This document shows, in pieces, positions 11,076 through 24,710 of a stretch of DNA of 64,000 bases (position 1 is its first letter; every line of letters begins with the position of its first letter). Under the pieces are notes generated by a model, which saw only the letters and a list, made by a program, of their open reading frames with translations, was not told the origin of the DNA and ran no database searches. The stretch covers positions 3,764,896 to 3,828,895 of the forward strand of contig NC_063051.1 in the NCBI RefSeq assembly GCF_018812025.1, read 5' to 3'. This stretch comes from Megalobrama amblycephala. Its lineage: Eukaryota; Chordata; Actinopteri; Cypriniformes; Xenocyprididae. Position numbers and translations under genes: made by a program.

Positions 11076-13923
11076 CAGTAAAAACAGTAAAGACATTTAT
11101 AATGTCACAGATGACTTTCTTTTTCAAACAAATTCTATTTTCAAACAGTTAATTTATTAAAGAATATTCCTATTTCAAAAAATAATACTCATATACAATA
11201 TTACTTTAATTGATTCAACACATTTTAGCAGTTCTGTATCTTTCACTAGTGCTCTTTCTTTCTCATTCACTCACACACTTCTCTACCATATTTCTTTTCA
11301 TCTTGTTTATCCTATAGCTAAACACACAGGACCTGTTTCCAATCCTCTTAACACTCTTGGCAGCTACATGCAGGTTCCAGCGTATGTGTGCGCGTGCACA
11401 CACGTGTGTTTGTGTAATCAGATCTCAATCTTCAGAAAGATCCGACATTAACAGGAGATGAGTGACTCATAGTGGTCAGTGAGAACACAAGATCAGATGG
11501 ATGCCAACACACAGACACACACACACACACACACACCAGCAGAACACACCTCGTTCACACTGCCTGCATGGCATGGACACAGCTGATTATAATCTCAGGC
11601 CAGAATTTTTTTTCTGTATTCATTGTTGGAACCTTGTGTTATACTCTTGTTGTAAAAGTTATCCTTAATTAAGTTTATTGAACATATTTTTTGTCAGACA
11701 ACAGGGGGTGGGGGGGTCAGGGGGTTGTATACAATACTAAATGTGAATAATAAATGCAACTGAATAATACATGCAACTAACCATATATTTGAACATAGTA
11801 AAGACAGCACAATAAATAAGCTTTCATTTACATATTCTTTAAATTTAATTAGATATTTTATTTAAGCAATTGAGAAAATGCTTTTGATGTTTTGTTTTTC
11901 ACATTTACAATCTCACATTTTACAACTATTTATGTGAAAAACTTCCTTTGTGAGATTATCCAGCCCCCTGGCTTAAGACCAACAGGTTTAGGGGCCAATA
12001 TGAGCGCAGCCTTTTCTGAAGTGGAGCATGCGGTTCCAAATTGGGTACAAGAAAAGTGGCTTGGGAACAGCGATCAAAAAGTCAATCATAATGTTCCAAT
12101 TAAATGTAGGTCACCTCCTATAAAACGCTTTCAAAGCCTCTAATGATTAAGAAGTGACTTTATTTTACAGAAAACCAACTCTAATATCACTGCTATTCAA
12201 GCTATTCATAAAATTCAGCTAATTATACATCACATTCTCTTTCCATGAACTGTGCAGAGAAAATCAGCTTTCAACACCTTCTCCATGATGGCTGCTTTAA
12301 GCTTCACGTCTCACATGAGAGCTGAAAAAACGGGGTTACGTGTTCCTTGAACTCCCTGGGAATCTGGATTGATGATAGGGAGATCTGTAGGAGGTTAGAG
12401 ATCATGATCCTTTTCAGTTCACTATGTAAGAGGTTAATTGAGTGTGTATTTCCAAGTCGGTGTCAGTGCCAGTTTTCTTGGCAATGATGTCTATCGGTTT
12501 AGGGTTACAGCTGATGAGCCATGCTGAAAATGAAACGTTGGTTGACGAATCCTTGCACTTGGTTTACTCGCAGCAATGTATGTATGTTAAAATGCCTCGG
12601 CTCCTAGGCCATATCTGAACTTGAAATAACACTCTAGGGTATCGTTATTGACGTCATTATCAACCTCCCAAGTTTGGTGAAGTCATCCGAGTGCCTAGAA
12701 GACCCTTTGGATTGTTTGGAAGGTCTGGACGTCACACAGCCAGAATCAAAGCCAGGGTTTAGATACCAGAGGAGAGGGTGTGTGAAGGGAGATACCAACG
12801 CTGTATGGGTTTTCCCCTTTAGAAGGGAAACCTCTCCTCTTATGCAATGCAGAAGTAAGAAGTCTGTATTACTTTATCACAGTGCTGATTTTAACATTTA
12901 GTTAAAATTAATTTTTGTATTTATATTTTGGATATTTTTACATTTGAGATTACCTTTGTTGTGACATAACACTCACTTTAAATTCATCTTTAAAGCTAAT
13001 CTTTAATTCATATCTTCAAATCATATTTATCTTTATCGATATCAGCCAAAATTATAATTTTTGTGCATCCCCAATGTTAATCTCATGTTTGGTTCAAATA
13101 TCCTGAATGCATTTCAAATGAAGAAACAACATTTGAAAGAAATATAATTGAATTCAGTACTTGAATGTTTAATACTTGAGGTTAAGAGTTTGTTCAACTG
13201 GGAGGAATAGATAAGGTTCACGAGTTCATAAAATCTTAGCGTAAATGGTAAACAGATTTGGCTTGCTGTCTGCTATAGAGGGGCTCGGAAAGAATATCCT
13301 ACTCGAGCTCCGATTGCCCCCCATAACAGGCAAAATTAGTACAAAAAAGAGGAGAAGGGGAGGAGGAGGGATGCCAAAAAAACTAACAACAGGAAGAGGT
13401 AAGATGCTAGTTTTATACCTTGGTATTAATTGGTAGATTAGATGGGCGTACTCCTCCCGAAATTACTTTTATTAACTTCACTAATATTTAATAATGGCAA
13501 TAAGGTCACAACTGTAAAACACACAGAGGACTAGCTTTCTATGTGAAAGGTTAGTCAAACCTGAAAATAGCATCACTAATGACTTTGTCAATACACAACA
13601 CTTTTAATCAATAGCAGTTTGGCTGTAGTTAGTAGGTATAGTGCATAAAACCTGGGTCACTGGCATCGGCCCGGTTAGCTCTGAATTATACATGTTAGGA
13701 TAGGCCAGAGACAAGGTCATTCTTTGAAAGTGGAACCTAGTAACACTAACCTGCCAACACAAGCAGGGAAAATGAGCACACACACTTACACATGCACTGA
13801 CACGAATACACTTACACAGTGGCACAAAGAAAGTCAAACAATTATACACACCCACCATTTGTAGTGAAACACTGTAAACTAATTGGTTGAATAGATATAA
13901 AGAGCCACTAGTCAGCAAGACAC
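11076..13923. other. Gene-free stretch
   Basis: It contains a short (CA)n at 11507-11536. Segments 11940-12140 and 12280-12800 have more even base composition than their surroundings, but no recognisable protein, splice pattern or repeat ends were found. Confidence 0.35.
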
Positions 13924-14077
<154 letters not shown>

Positions 14078-14547
14078 TCTGTCTTATTTTTTCTTGCATT
14101 CAAATATACATATATATATATATATGAATGCAAGAAAAATACATACTGCAATGTTTCAGTTTTTTAGTAGGCAGGCAACTAGTACACATCTGTGTTTACT
14201 TTAGTGTACTTGTTCATGGTTTTCACACTTGGACATTATGTAAACATTAGGAGATTATTCAAGTCCTATTAATCATTTGTCTACTTGCAAGAGAGAATTG
14301 AAATCATTGGTTTCGTATCATTTTTGGAGATTTCTCCATTTCTATTTCTAATTTCTATTTAAAGCAGACTAAGCAGTTCCTAATTAGGTATCAAGCACTG
14401 GGTTAGTCACCCACCACACCAAACACATGAGAGAGAAAAGATAAGATTAGGTTTTTGGGGGAGCTCAGTCCGCAGAACTTTGCCATACAGCATGGACGAG
14501 ACTGCTGCTCACATTATGTTGAAAACCTTCCATTGAAAAAGGGTAAA

Positions 14548-15158
14548 TTTAAAGGGTATAGTTTAACCAAAAATGAAAAGTACATCATCATTTATTTCAT
14601 TTATTTATTTCACCTTCATGTTGTTCCAAACCTGTATTTACTTTTTTTTTGTTTCTTGTATGGAACACAAAATGAGAAGTTTACTAGAATGCCAATAAGT
14701 CAATATTGTACGTTTCAGAACCTATCCAAACTTACAAAAATTTACATTTTGTGCCTTTGAAAGTTACGTATTAATATCTACGTATTAACAATGAAACCAG
14801 GTTGTGAATGGCTGCAGTGCTCAAATCTCATTCATAATTTGCAAAATCTACATCAGAGGGGTTTTCATTAAATAGGGGTTTTCAGAAGTTTTCATTAAAT
14901 AATGTCCTAAATTTTGGTCTGTTTCTCACACAGACCTATTGTATGATATCAGAAGACTTGTAATAATGTGCACATGGATTCTTTTTAAGGTGTTTTGGTC
15001 ATTTTTTGCAGCATGCGTCACCATTCACTTTTATATGGAAAAAAGCAACATGACCATTCAGTCTAACATCTCCTTTGTATCTTGTTAAAAAAGAAAATAA
15101 ACCTGAGAAAGAGTAATGATGACAGTTATTTAATTTTTTAGTAAACCAATCCCTTTAA
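14548..15158. mobile_element. TTAA-flanked foldback-type MITE
   Basis: The left end TTTAAAGGGTATAGTTTAACC and the right end GGTAAACCAATCCCTTTAA-like sequence are imperfect inverted copies, both next to TTAA. Subterminal motifs (AAAATGAAAAGTACATCATC and GATGACAGTTATTTAATT) also correspond in inverted sense. It is related to the elements at 19278, 41073 and 43969. There is no coding capacity. Confidence 0.6.
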
Positions 15159-18100
15159 CCAGTTCAAACTAGAGGAAAACAGATCTTAAGCCATTTTGAA
15201 AGAATAAGAGAGATAAAGACAATCAACCAAACACGTGTAGTTTATTCTCAGCCCGACTACTTCAGTAGAAGCAAATTCTTTTTGATAAACCGAATAAAAG
15301 CCTGAGTGAAAGTGCTGCAATTACCCTGATGCTAATTGTATTGAACTACCTACTATTCAGAGGAGAACAATGAGCATATCAAATCTGTCACATTTAAATC
15401 TACGCTGCATTGATGCATATGGGGTGTATATTAAGACTCTACAATTAGCTTCATAATGGCCGCACTGAGCTTATCTGCCAACTTAATTACAGGTCTGGTG
15501 ATTTGCCATCTCTGGGAGCTGTGAACATGAGTCTTTGTTCCTGTCAGTCCACCTGCAGAAATCCATGAATCAGTGTGCATCACATGGTGATCTCTAAAGC
15601 AGCACTTTCAGACATAGTATGGGAAGGAGGAGTAGACTTACATAACACTACGATACAAACACACTGCCGCACGTGTTCACGATGTTCCGGGTGAGACACA
15701 TACCAGACAGAAAATACAAAACCAGATGTTCTATGAATGAGACACATGTGGATAATGGAAGGACATCAGGCATGAGTAGTTTTGTATATCTGTTAAGTAA
15801 GAATGTTGAACGAAAGGCTTTTATTTCTTCAGCAAACTCTTTCTCCTTGAGCTGAGACTTTGTTAATGTCTGGATCTCACTCAAAACAAGCTCCTTCTGG
15901 TCGCATTCCAGTAGCATGCATCCTACCCATTCAGCTTATCTGTAGAAGAAATCTCTGAACAGCTTTTGTTTATCCATAGAGTAGTGTGTGTGAGACGGTT
16001 AGTGGGTGCGTATGAGTGTGTGTAAGTGGTTAGGGGGTGATGGCTATTAAGTGTTACTGGTTCCAGGAACAGCAGACAGCACGGGGTCTATTGATGCCTG
16101 TGACCCTCCTAAAGGGTTGTAAGTGTTTCTCACACATGCTTCTCTGTAGCCTCAATTTTTCAAAATTATACAAAAGTACTTTGTAATGTAAAATAATAAT
16201 AAACATAAATTAGCAAAAAACTTTGTTTTAAAAATTGCAAAAAGATTAAGTACCCCTGCAGTCTATAATTTTATCCCTTAGAACTCAACTTTAATCATCA
16301 AAATGGCATATTTAAAACGTTTTTTTCCTGTAAAACATAAATTCCTTTCCTTGCCAGCATGTTTGTAAAACGTTGCCAGCCACTGCCAGCATTTTTGATC
16401 ATTTTTACAAAACTTTCATGGCCCCCAGAATATTTTGTTGTATGAACATCTGAACATGCAGTATAGCAAAATAGCATTTTTTAAATCGGATTCAGAATGA
16501 TGATCAAAACAGAAGTAGATTATTTCCATCAACGCCCCAACGTTTCACAGTCCTCTTCCTGGGTCATTTAATTCGTTAACATTTGATTTATTTGCTGTTT
16601 AATGTTTAGTGATCTTGTTATTTTACATGTGCATAAGCAATGCTTTTATTGCTTGTTTCTGCTTCTTTTTCACATGTGTTTTGATCTGGAGATTCTGTAC
16701 TCTTCCAGAAGATGCGTAATAGCGCCCCCTAGTGTATAACAGTGAAAACATGCACTGTAAAAAATTATTTTCATGATTTGTTTTCACAACATTTTTCTGA
16801 AATGATCAACAGGTGTGACTGATAATCAAACAATGTTTAATCAAGCTAACCAACTGAAAACACAGGAAACTGAACTAGTGAAAACCCATCCCAACATACA
16901 AAGAGCTTGCAAAATGATAAACATGACAAATTGAAAATTTTGTAAATACAAATGCTAATAAGAGTAGAACTTAAACCTATATTCCAATGGGGAAATGTCT
17001 CAATTCTGCCCAAAAACCTTAATGCTACTAACCCAAAACTAAACCCTAATCCTAACCCTAATGTAGTTAATTAATATTACTCAGTCCTTAAAAGTGTAAT
17101 AACACTATAACGCGGCTAATTTAAAATAAAGTGTAACCACAGTTTGTATATACACCCAAGTATGCATTTGGACTGAGAAGGAAGACATGAGGCTGCCAAT
17201 GATGTAATGTCCCATGAGCGGTTTCCTATTCTGCAGTTCATAACAGATTGAAATGAAGAAAAACGACACCACTGAAGAACTTCCAGCTCTGCAAAACCTA
17301 TCTGATGAGATGTACAGTAATAACCAACAATTTTATGTTTAGGTTAACTGTATCTTTATTTTATTTTACTTGTGATGGACTGACCAGTCTGTCAATGGTG
17401 TTTCCACAGTCTTCTGGCTGAGATGGTGGGATAGACTCCAGCATACCCACAAGGTCAAGCAAGCAGTTTGGAGATTTGTTTTGATTTTGATTAACCTTGC
17501 AGCAGTTATAGCTGATTTAAAGCCCTTAGATTTCTTGTAGGTAGCTTTGCATTTTAACATGGCACTGGTGGACTAAAGCCCCAAATGTCCAGAGATGCCT
17601 CTGCTTTGAGCACCAACACTTCTGTTTCAGTTTACAGTCATGAAAAGTCTCCACAAAGGCCTCAAGCTCCACCTGGGCTCCCATGCACATATGAAATTGG
17701 GCATGTGAACACCCAGGAGAGTGTGAATCATCAACATCCTACTGAAAATCACAGCAGCCACTCCTATATAAATATCTCACCCAGTCAGTTTTGAGAATGT
17801 CCAGGCAGTAATTCCGGATGGTGAAAGAGAGCCATTAATTCCACATGACCATTAATTCCCAATTAAAATGGCAGTGAGTGAATGGATCTGACATTAAAAA
17901 TTGAGTGACACACAATTAGGGTCAAGTCAAAGTAAACACTAGCCATTGCTTGCTTAAGATCTGTGTTTTAAAGACTGACTATCTATACTGTTGGATTCAT
18001 TGGTTCAGCCAATAAGTTATGTAACAGTGTCTGTACTGACTCCCCAAACAGATGGACAGACCTTTGGAGCACATGACCTACAGTACAAATCAAACTCATA

Positions 18101-19277
18101 TTTGTAAACTATATCCATTTACATGACGTGCCCCTACAAGCAAGTTTGTTGGTGTTTTTATAAAGAGCGATGACGCAGGCTAATGTAAAGGTCATGCAAC
18201 TAGGGCGTGAGCCAAGCGTATCTCACAAGAATATCCAATAATTATGACGTTAGCAGTCCATGGAGAGTCTATGTGTGTGGGTAGTTTATTTTTCACTCCG
18301 TCTCTCCAAAACAATGAGCCTTTTGCTTATCATACAATAGAGGATCATTCACATTCTGTTCTCAAACTCTTGACTTCTTCCTACACATTTGGGTGAAAAA
18401 TGAAAAAAAGAAATATAGAACAGGCCCAGTTTACACTGGGCATTTGACTATTGATCTTTTTGCTGTGTACAGTATTTCCTCTATGATGATGACATCCGTG
18501 TTTGGCTTTTTAAAGTTGATTAGAATGACAAGACGCCCAAGTTCCCATTGATCTAAAGTCAAGTAAAACCAATTACAAAGACATAGGGGAAACCAGGCCT
18601 GATTGTCACACAGGAAAGTTGTTGCAAGGGGTATCAACTAAAAGTTTTAAAAAGTACAAGGTTTCAAAAGAGTTGAAAGTACAATTACATACATGCTTGT
18701 GCCTCTAACACTTCTTCTGTATTAGTTTCAAACACATAGTTCAAATCCTCTCAAATTAGAATAATAGTTGTTGTTGTTTTTTTTTTATTGTCCTCTAAAC
18801 TAAAATTCCCATGTCATGTTTTTGTAATTCTTGGGTAAACAAAATAACAAAATCACACTGAGAAAAAAGTGAACATAATAAAACCACACTGGCAAGGTAA
18901 GAGGAACTATTGTATTGTACTGAAATATTGGAAACTTTGTTGTCAGGACAAGGTTATTTTTCTATTCATGTCAGGTTGGGACAAGTACACATATATATAG
19001 AAAACTTAACCCAAACTGTACCTCTGCTATTGGGGCAAGTTGTTACCAAAATTTAAGTGTATAATGAATTGTATTTTCAAGGCAATCATGGTAATATTCT
19101 ATTTACAATGTAACACTCTATATACAAAATTGACATTGAAAATAAATCTGAGAAATGTTTACTGAGGAAAAAGTGTGACAGTCTCCCCCAAAAATATATG
19201 TACCAAGCACATGAAACATCGCCACGTGAACGCATCATTATTATAGTTCAAACATGAGTTTCAGGTATCAGAATTCT
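15159..19277. other. Gene-free stretch
   Basis: No gene was recognised with confidence. An 89-codon minus-strand frame at 15648-15917 has a charged, helix-like N-terminal half and is discussed as a weak exon candidate. A short telomere-like run of CCTAA variants at 17043-17061 is too short to mean anything. Confidence 0.35.
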
Positions 19278-20074
19278 TTAAAGGGTTAGTTCACCAAAAA
19301 ATGAAAATTCTGTCATTTATTACTTACCCTCATGCCGTTCCACACCCCTAAGACCTTCGTTAATCTTCAGAACACAAATGAAGATATTTTAGTTGAAATC
19401 CGATGGCTCCGTGAGGCCTCCATAGGGAGCAATGGACACTTCCTCTCTCAAGATCCATAAAGGTACTAAAAACATATTTAAATCAGTTCATGTGAGTACA
19501 GTGGTTCAATATTAATATTATAAAGCGACGAGAATATTTTTGGAGCGCCAGAAAAAACTAAATAACGACTTATATAGTGATGGCCGATTTCAAAACACTG
19601 CTTCAGGAAGATTCGGAGCACAAATGAATCAGTGTGTCGCATCTGCTGTTCGGAGCGCCAAAGTCACGTGATTTCAGCCGTTGGCAGTTTGACACGCGAT
19701 CTGAATCATGATTCGACACACTGATTCATTTATGCTCCGATGCTTCCTGAAGCAGTGTTTTGAAATCGGCTATCACTAAATAAGCCGTTATTTTGTTTTT
19801 TTTGGCGCTCCAAAAATATTCTCGTCGCTTTATAATATTAATATTGAACCACTGTACTCACATGAACTGATTTAAATATGTTTTTAGTACCTTTATGGAT
19901 CTTGAGAGAGGAAGTGTCCATTGCTTCCTATGAAGACCTCATGGAGCTATCGGATTATAACTAAAATATCTTAATTTGTGTTCTGAAGATTAACGAAGGT
20001 CTTACGGGTGTGGAACGGCATGAGGGTAAGTAATAAATGACAGCATTTCCATTTTTGGGTGAACTAACCCTTAA
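19278..20074. mobile_element. Foldback MITE, 797 bp, arms about 350 bp
   Basis: The element begins TTAAAGGGTTAGTTCACC and ends GGTGAACTAACCCTTAA; TTAA flanks both sides. Most of the left half (19283 to about 19620) is repeated in inverted orientation in the right half (about 19715 to 20070). Shared blocks include those around GGAGCGCC, ATTCTCGTCGCTTTAT and CGTTAATCTTCAGAACAC. No transposase is present. Related copies lie at 41073 and 43969. Confidence 0.85.
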
Positions 20075-20842
20075 AGAGCTTCACAGCAAGTGTTCACGGA
20101 AGTGAAAAAAGGGAAATGGTTATGTTGGGCTGGTGGTTGCTGCTTACAGTTTTCTGTAAAACAGCAGACACATGTCTCTGCACATGTATAATGTAAAGCC
20201 GTACACGTGGACATACATTCAAAGCAATTATTTTTCCTTGCTAATATCTCTCTAGGTCTATATTATTTAAAAAGCAGATCTAATCCCTATTACAGTAACT
20301 GCTGATGTTATTTAAAGCATCATACCTTGAAAAATCTATATACTACTATTTCAATGTGTATAATATCATTTGTATATTATATATATGAGCTTTGTTTCTC
20401 ATTACTTATGCAAAGAAGACTTTACATAGAATTCTTCAAGGTACAGCAAATTACAGCCTGTTTAATTCTAAGGGTCAGAGAGAAGGTGAAATATGGTCAT
20501 GTTATGATGGTAGACCTAATACTGCTAGATTTACAGTTTTTTTTTTAGTGTTTAATCAAGACATTTTTTCTGACTTGTTCATTTTTAACTCCCATCAATT
20601 TTCTGCTGTTTGGCATTAGTCTGCCTTCCTTCCTTCCATGCATCTATTTCTTAGTAGTGACTGCCAGGCTCATAGACCCAGCCAAGTACACTGAAAGAGG
20701 GGGAGTAAGGAGAGAGAGTGAGAGAAAAAGAAGCAAGGCAGAAAAATGTGCCTATATTGGTTGCAAGCATAGAGCTGCATCTCCTACATAATCTCAATGC
20801 ATAAAATAACAATGACACATTATTTTACCTAATTGCTGTGTG

Positions 20843-20899
20843 TATTCTATTCTATTCTATTCTATTCTATTCTATTCTATTCTATTCTATTCTATTCTA
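20843..20899. repeat. (TTCTA)n microsatellite
   Basis: About 11 pentanucleotide units, directly visible. Confidence 0.95.
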
Positions 20900-21401
20900 A
20901 TTATTATCATCAGTGGTGCTTGCTTAATTGCAGCCCTCACGTTTTATGTAAAATGTAAAATTCTAGTCATTTTTTATGTATTTTGAATTGTTTGCACCTA
21001 ACCAGCAGCTGCTTTGACAATGCAATTGCAGCGCTATTTGTCATGCAGAGAAAGCACACTAAAACTGATATTAAGAGAGTGAGACAAAGAGGGAGAAAAG
21101 GAACATTGTGTGTGTTTCTGTGACTGTTCGACAGTTATGCAAGCCAGAAGTAAAACGTCAAACTTGTCCTGCACACCAATGGAGCACAGTGAAATAAATC
21201 ACTGGATCAAAGTGACCAAATGCGGATGGAGCACCATGCTTCACAGCTGATTAACAAATTGAATTAGTGGCTTGTCTGTGAAACTGGAAACGCTTCAGAA
21301 AGGCCTTTTATAAAGTTGACAATGTCAGAGAGAGTAATAAGGGGCATGATGCATGCAAGAGCATAAATAGGCTGCCCCCAGCTGGCTGTATTGAGTGTCA
21401 T

Positions 21402-22090
21402 TTTTTTCAACTGCTTACACACAAAATTCTTAATTGTCACACAATTTCTGAAACTTGACACTCAAACACCACCACACACCAAATCTGCAGAACCATACAC
21501 TAATTCTCAGCCTTCGACTCCGTTTTCAATTTCATAAAACACTTTTTGCAAAACACAACACACAATTCTCTATGTAACACACTAAATCTAACAGAAAGTA
21601 TCTTGATTTCCTTTTTCAGACACAATAATTGATTCTGTCCAACTACTGTACACAAGGTTTATGTATTTCTTTTCTTTCGTACTGTGTAATACTGTATTCA
21701 CAACCACAAATGCTTACAGTAAAAAAAAAATAGTTTGGTTTCAGACTTGCTTTCGTGTTTACTGTGAATTTTTCGTGTTTACCGTGAACTTCTCTCTGCT
21801 ACTTTCAGTCTTGTACAGAAATGTACATAGGAGCTTATAAAAGAAGAGCTTTATGTTTTGAATAACTGTGTGTATATGATTATATGAGATATCCAAAAAT
21901 AGAATATTATGGCAAAGGTGTTTGCAATGTAAGACAAATGTTTGCTTTGAGATGTGTTTGTGATATTTTGAATGCAGTGCTTCATTTTGCAAGAGATGTG
22001 AGGCATTTGTGTGTGCATTTCTTGGATTTGTGTGTAAAATTTTAAAAAAAGAGGCAAAGCTTTGAAAATGTATATAAGCAGTTGAAAAAA
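21402..22090. repeat. Putative MITE with TTTTTTTCAACTGCTTA termini
   Basis: A 17-bp inverted pair, TTTTTTTCAACTGCTTA at the left and TAAGCAGTTGAAAAAAA at the right, bounds an AT-rich interior with recurring TGTGTTTTGCAAA-like words on both strands. No target duplication was identified. Confidence 0.45.
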
Positions 22091-23670
22091 ACTATAAACC
22101 TCAAACTTACAGTTTTTATAATCGCTAGGACCAATTTCTCAATACTCAAGTCAATTTTTCAAAACTCTTCACACAGTGATCACATCAGCATCAGTCTGTG
22201 TGTGCTAAACTGCAGATCATTTATCATTGCTTTGGCACATGAGCACTTCTTTCAAATTAAATGAATTCTTTTCTCGACACGACCACCGGCAGAACTCTTA
22301 TGTGCAAGGCCAGTTTGCATGACATAGTCTTTTCAAAACTGTTAAACTTAAGTTAAGAACCTAATACAAAAATGAATTACACAGCAATTTGTTATATTTC
22401 TACACAATATTGAAATATTCTTAATCAAAAAAAGTGAAATAATACTGTTTCAAAACAAATAGATGTAGCTGAACACCTATACACAGGTTTTAGTCTGTCA
22501 ATTGTATTACCATCAAAAATTATTAAGAATTTAGTACTGAAATGTTAACTCGAACCATGTAACAAACTGCAGTGAGATTCTTGTTTGGTAAATACATTTT
22601 ACAAAAGAAAACACTGTATAATGCTACCTGTTGTTAGTGTTTTTTTACATTATTGTTTTATGAGGGAGACAAGGGACATTAAAAAGCTAAAAATAAAACA
22701 TTGTCTTATGGCTTTTATTACAATTTAAACTGCTTAAAATGTTCATATATTTTTACAAAAATGCACTGAAATTACAAAATTTAGCATGAAATTGGATATA
22801 GAGAGAGACAATAATGGATGCTATGACAAAAAGAAACATTTCTTAACTTTTTTTACTCAACAAAATGAACTACTAACTACTACTGTGTTGCTACTAACTA
22901 CTAACTGCTAACAGGCATGGACTAAACTCTAATTTTGATTTCATGGGCTTTTTAACAACCTGCCTTTCTCTTTCTCTTGTTTTGGAAAGACTTCATGTAT
23001 CACCCTGTTCCTCGGCAGAGGCCTGAGCTGCACCTTTGGACATTCAGAGACACACAGAGAGAGAATAGCATTCACTCCGTTGTGAATGGCTATGACGCAA
23101 ATTCCTGACCCATGTAGTTTACTGGATACTCAGTTTAACAGCAACTCTATTTCCACCCGTTCTGGCAAACAGACACACACTAAAGAGGTCTAAACAGACC
23201 CCAAACAGAGTTTGAGCAGACAAAAGGAAGTCTGGATGACCTTTGTGCCTCAACTGGCTGTCCAAAATGGGTTGTTTAATAACAGGCTGAGCTGTTCTCA
23301 AAAGCTGTAATGAGCAGAAAAGTAGTTTCTTTCTCTGTCATTGCAATGTCCCTGTAACTATACGTGCAATTATAATTAATATCAGTAGCATCTACATTTG
23401 CAGTTTGTATATTATATTGCAGTCCCACAAAATAATGACATGCATGTTGTTTATTTGTATTGCTCAGTACTTAGGAACATAAAAAATATAGAATCTGACT
23501 TCATTTATATTTCATAGAATATTGTTTTAATGTCTTCAATGTCAAACAGTAAGAAAGCATTCTCAATTTATAAAACGCTGTTTAAATATGCAGGTTGTTG
23601 GCGCCACCATGTGGATATACTTAGGAATCCTTGACTTTGCAAGGTTAGCATCAATATTGAATTAAATTTG

Positions 23671-23747
23671 AATATAATATAATATAATATAATATAATAT
23701 AATATAATATAATATAATATAATATAATATAATATAATATAATATAA
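23671..23747. repeat. (AATAT)n microsatellite
   Basis: About 15 pentanucleotide units. Confidence 0.95.
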
Positions 23748-24540
23748 AAATATGAGGACTATAAAATAATTAATCAAGATGCAAATGTGAGAATATAATT
23801 TCACACTTTGGTCTTCTCTGCATTCTGCAAGTATTGAATGCCATCATAATCATTCCTGATTTTTATTATTGACTGGAGAAAAGACCTTACTAAATAAACT
23901 ATAATAAGAAAATAATGATTTATAAATTATTTATTTTTACAATTTTTTTTTATTTAATATTTAGACAAATAATGACAAATAAATTTGTAAAATAAAGTAG
24001 ACCTAATTATTCCTATTTTTCTTATGTAGTATCTCACAAGAATTTATCTTATTTTCTTAGCAAACAATAACCTAAATTGTAAAAAGAACATCTGTAATCA
24101 ATATATGTGGAAATCCATAATTACATCATCTGTTACGTCTACATGCCACTCGTGTAACAACATAATGATACACCCAAAACACGATCACTCATTTCTCCCA
24201 CCCTCCCGGCCATTTTTATAGTTTTAATAGTGTGGAACAACAGTTTTATCATCACCACATCTACGTAAAGTGTATTAGGCCTGCTTTATTTATTGTGTAA
24301 TGTGAATTGCTGGCTAAAATTTCCATTACATATGAATGCTGGCGTAACATTTTTCCCCCCTCACCCCAGAATAGCCTATAGCCTGTATTTGAACTAAATT
24401 CCATGCATTCCTTCAAAAATTATTTATTGCTCAGACTAGTCAAGGAAATCCAGATGTTAGTCGTCATCTAGATGTTAAATGCGCTTAAATGGTATTTAGA
24501 CAGGGGAAGGGGTGTACAAGCCTTAATTTTGATTTCAATC

Positions 24541-24710
24541 CCTGGGGAGATGTTTAGGTTGAGAGAGTATTGTGCAACATCACTTCCTTATGAGGTGTTC
24601 AGGCGTGTTCTGTGGGATTGACCGTATTCTCTGTCTCATGCTAATACAAGAAGTCGATACCGTCCCGTAGCTACGAAGAAACAAGTTAAACTTGTGGGAG
24701 TTTTTTTCAG
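24541..24710 (+). promoter_or_regulatory. mst1r: Candidate mst1r promoter / untranslated first exon
   Basis: TTTTTTTCAG|GTAGGT at 24701-24716 is a strong splice donor with no open frame upstream. The next good acceptor is a polypyrimidine tract ending CATTCAAAG at 25729, so a non-coding first exon ending at 24710 spliced to 25730 is plausible. Upstream, ATTGTGCAAC (24569-24578) looks like a C/EBP site and ACTTCCT (24582-24588) like an ETS site. No transcript evidence is available here. The start of transcription is not determined. Confidence 0.35.

Larger units (their letters stand above)
20900..24540. other. Gene-free stretch upstream of mst1r
   Basis: No coding region was recognised. It contains one MITE (21402-22090) and one pentanucleotide repeat (23671-23747), listed separately. 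Confidence 0.35.

Noticed and set aside
12674..12901. 75-codon frame of mixed composition
   Set aside because: No recognisable domain, splice context or repetition elsewhere in the window.
17043..17061. Telomere-like CCCTAATCCTAACCCTAA
   Set aside because: Only about three imperfect units; too short for an interstitial telomere.
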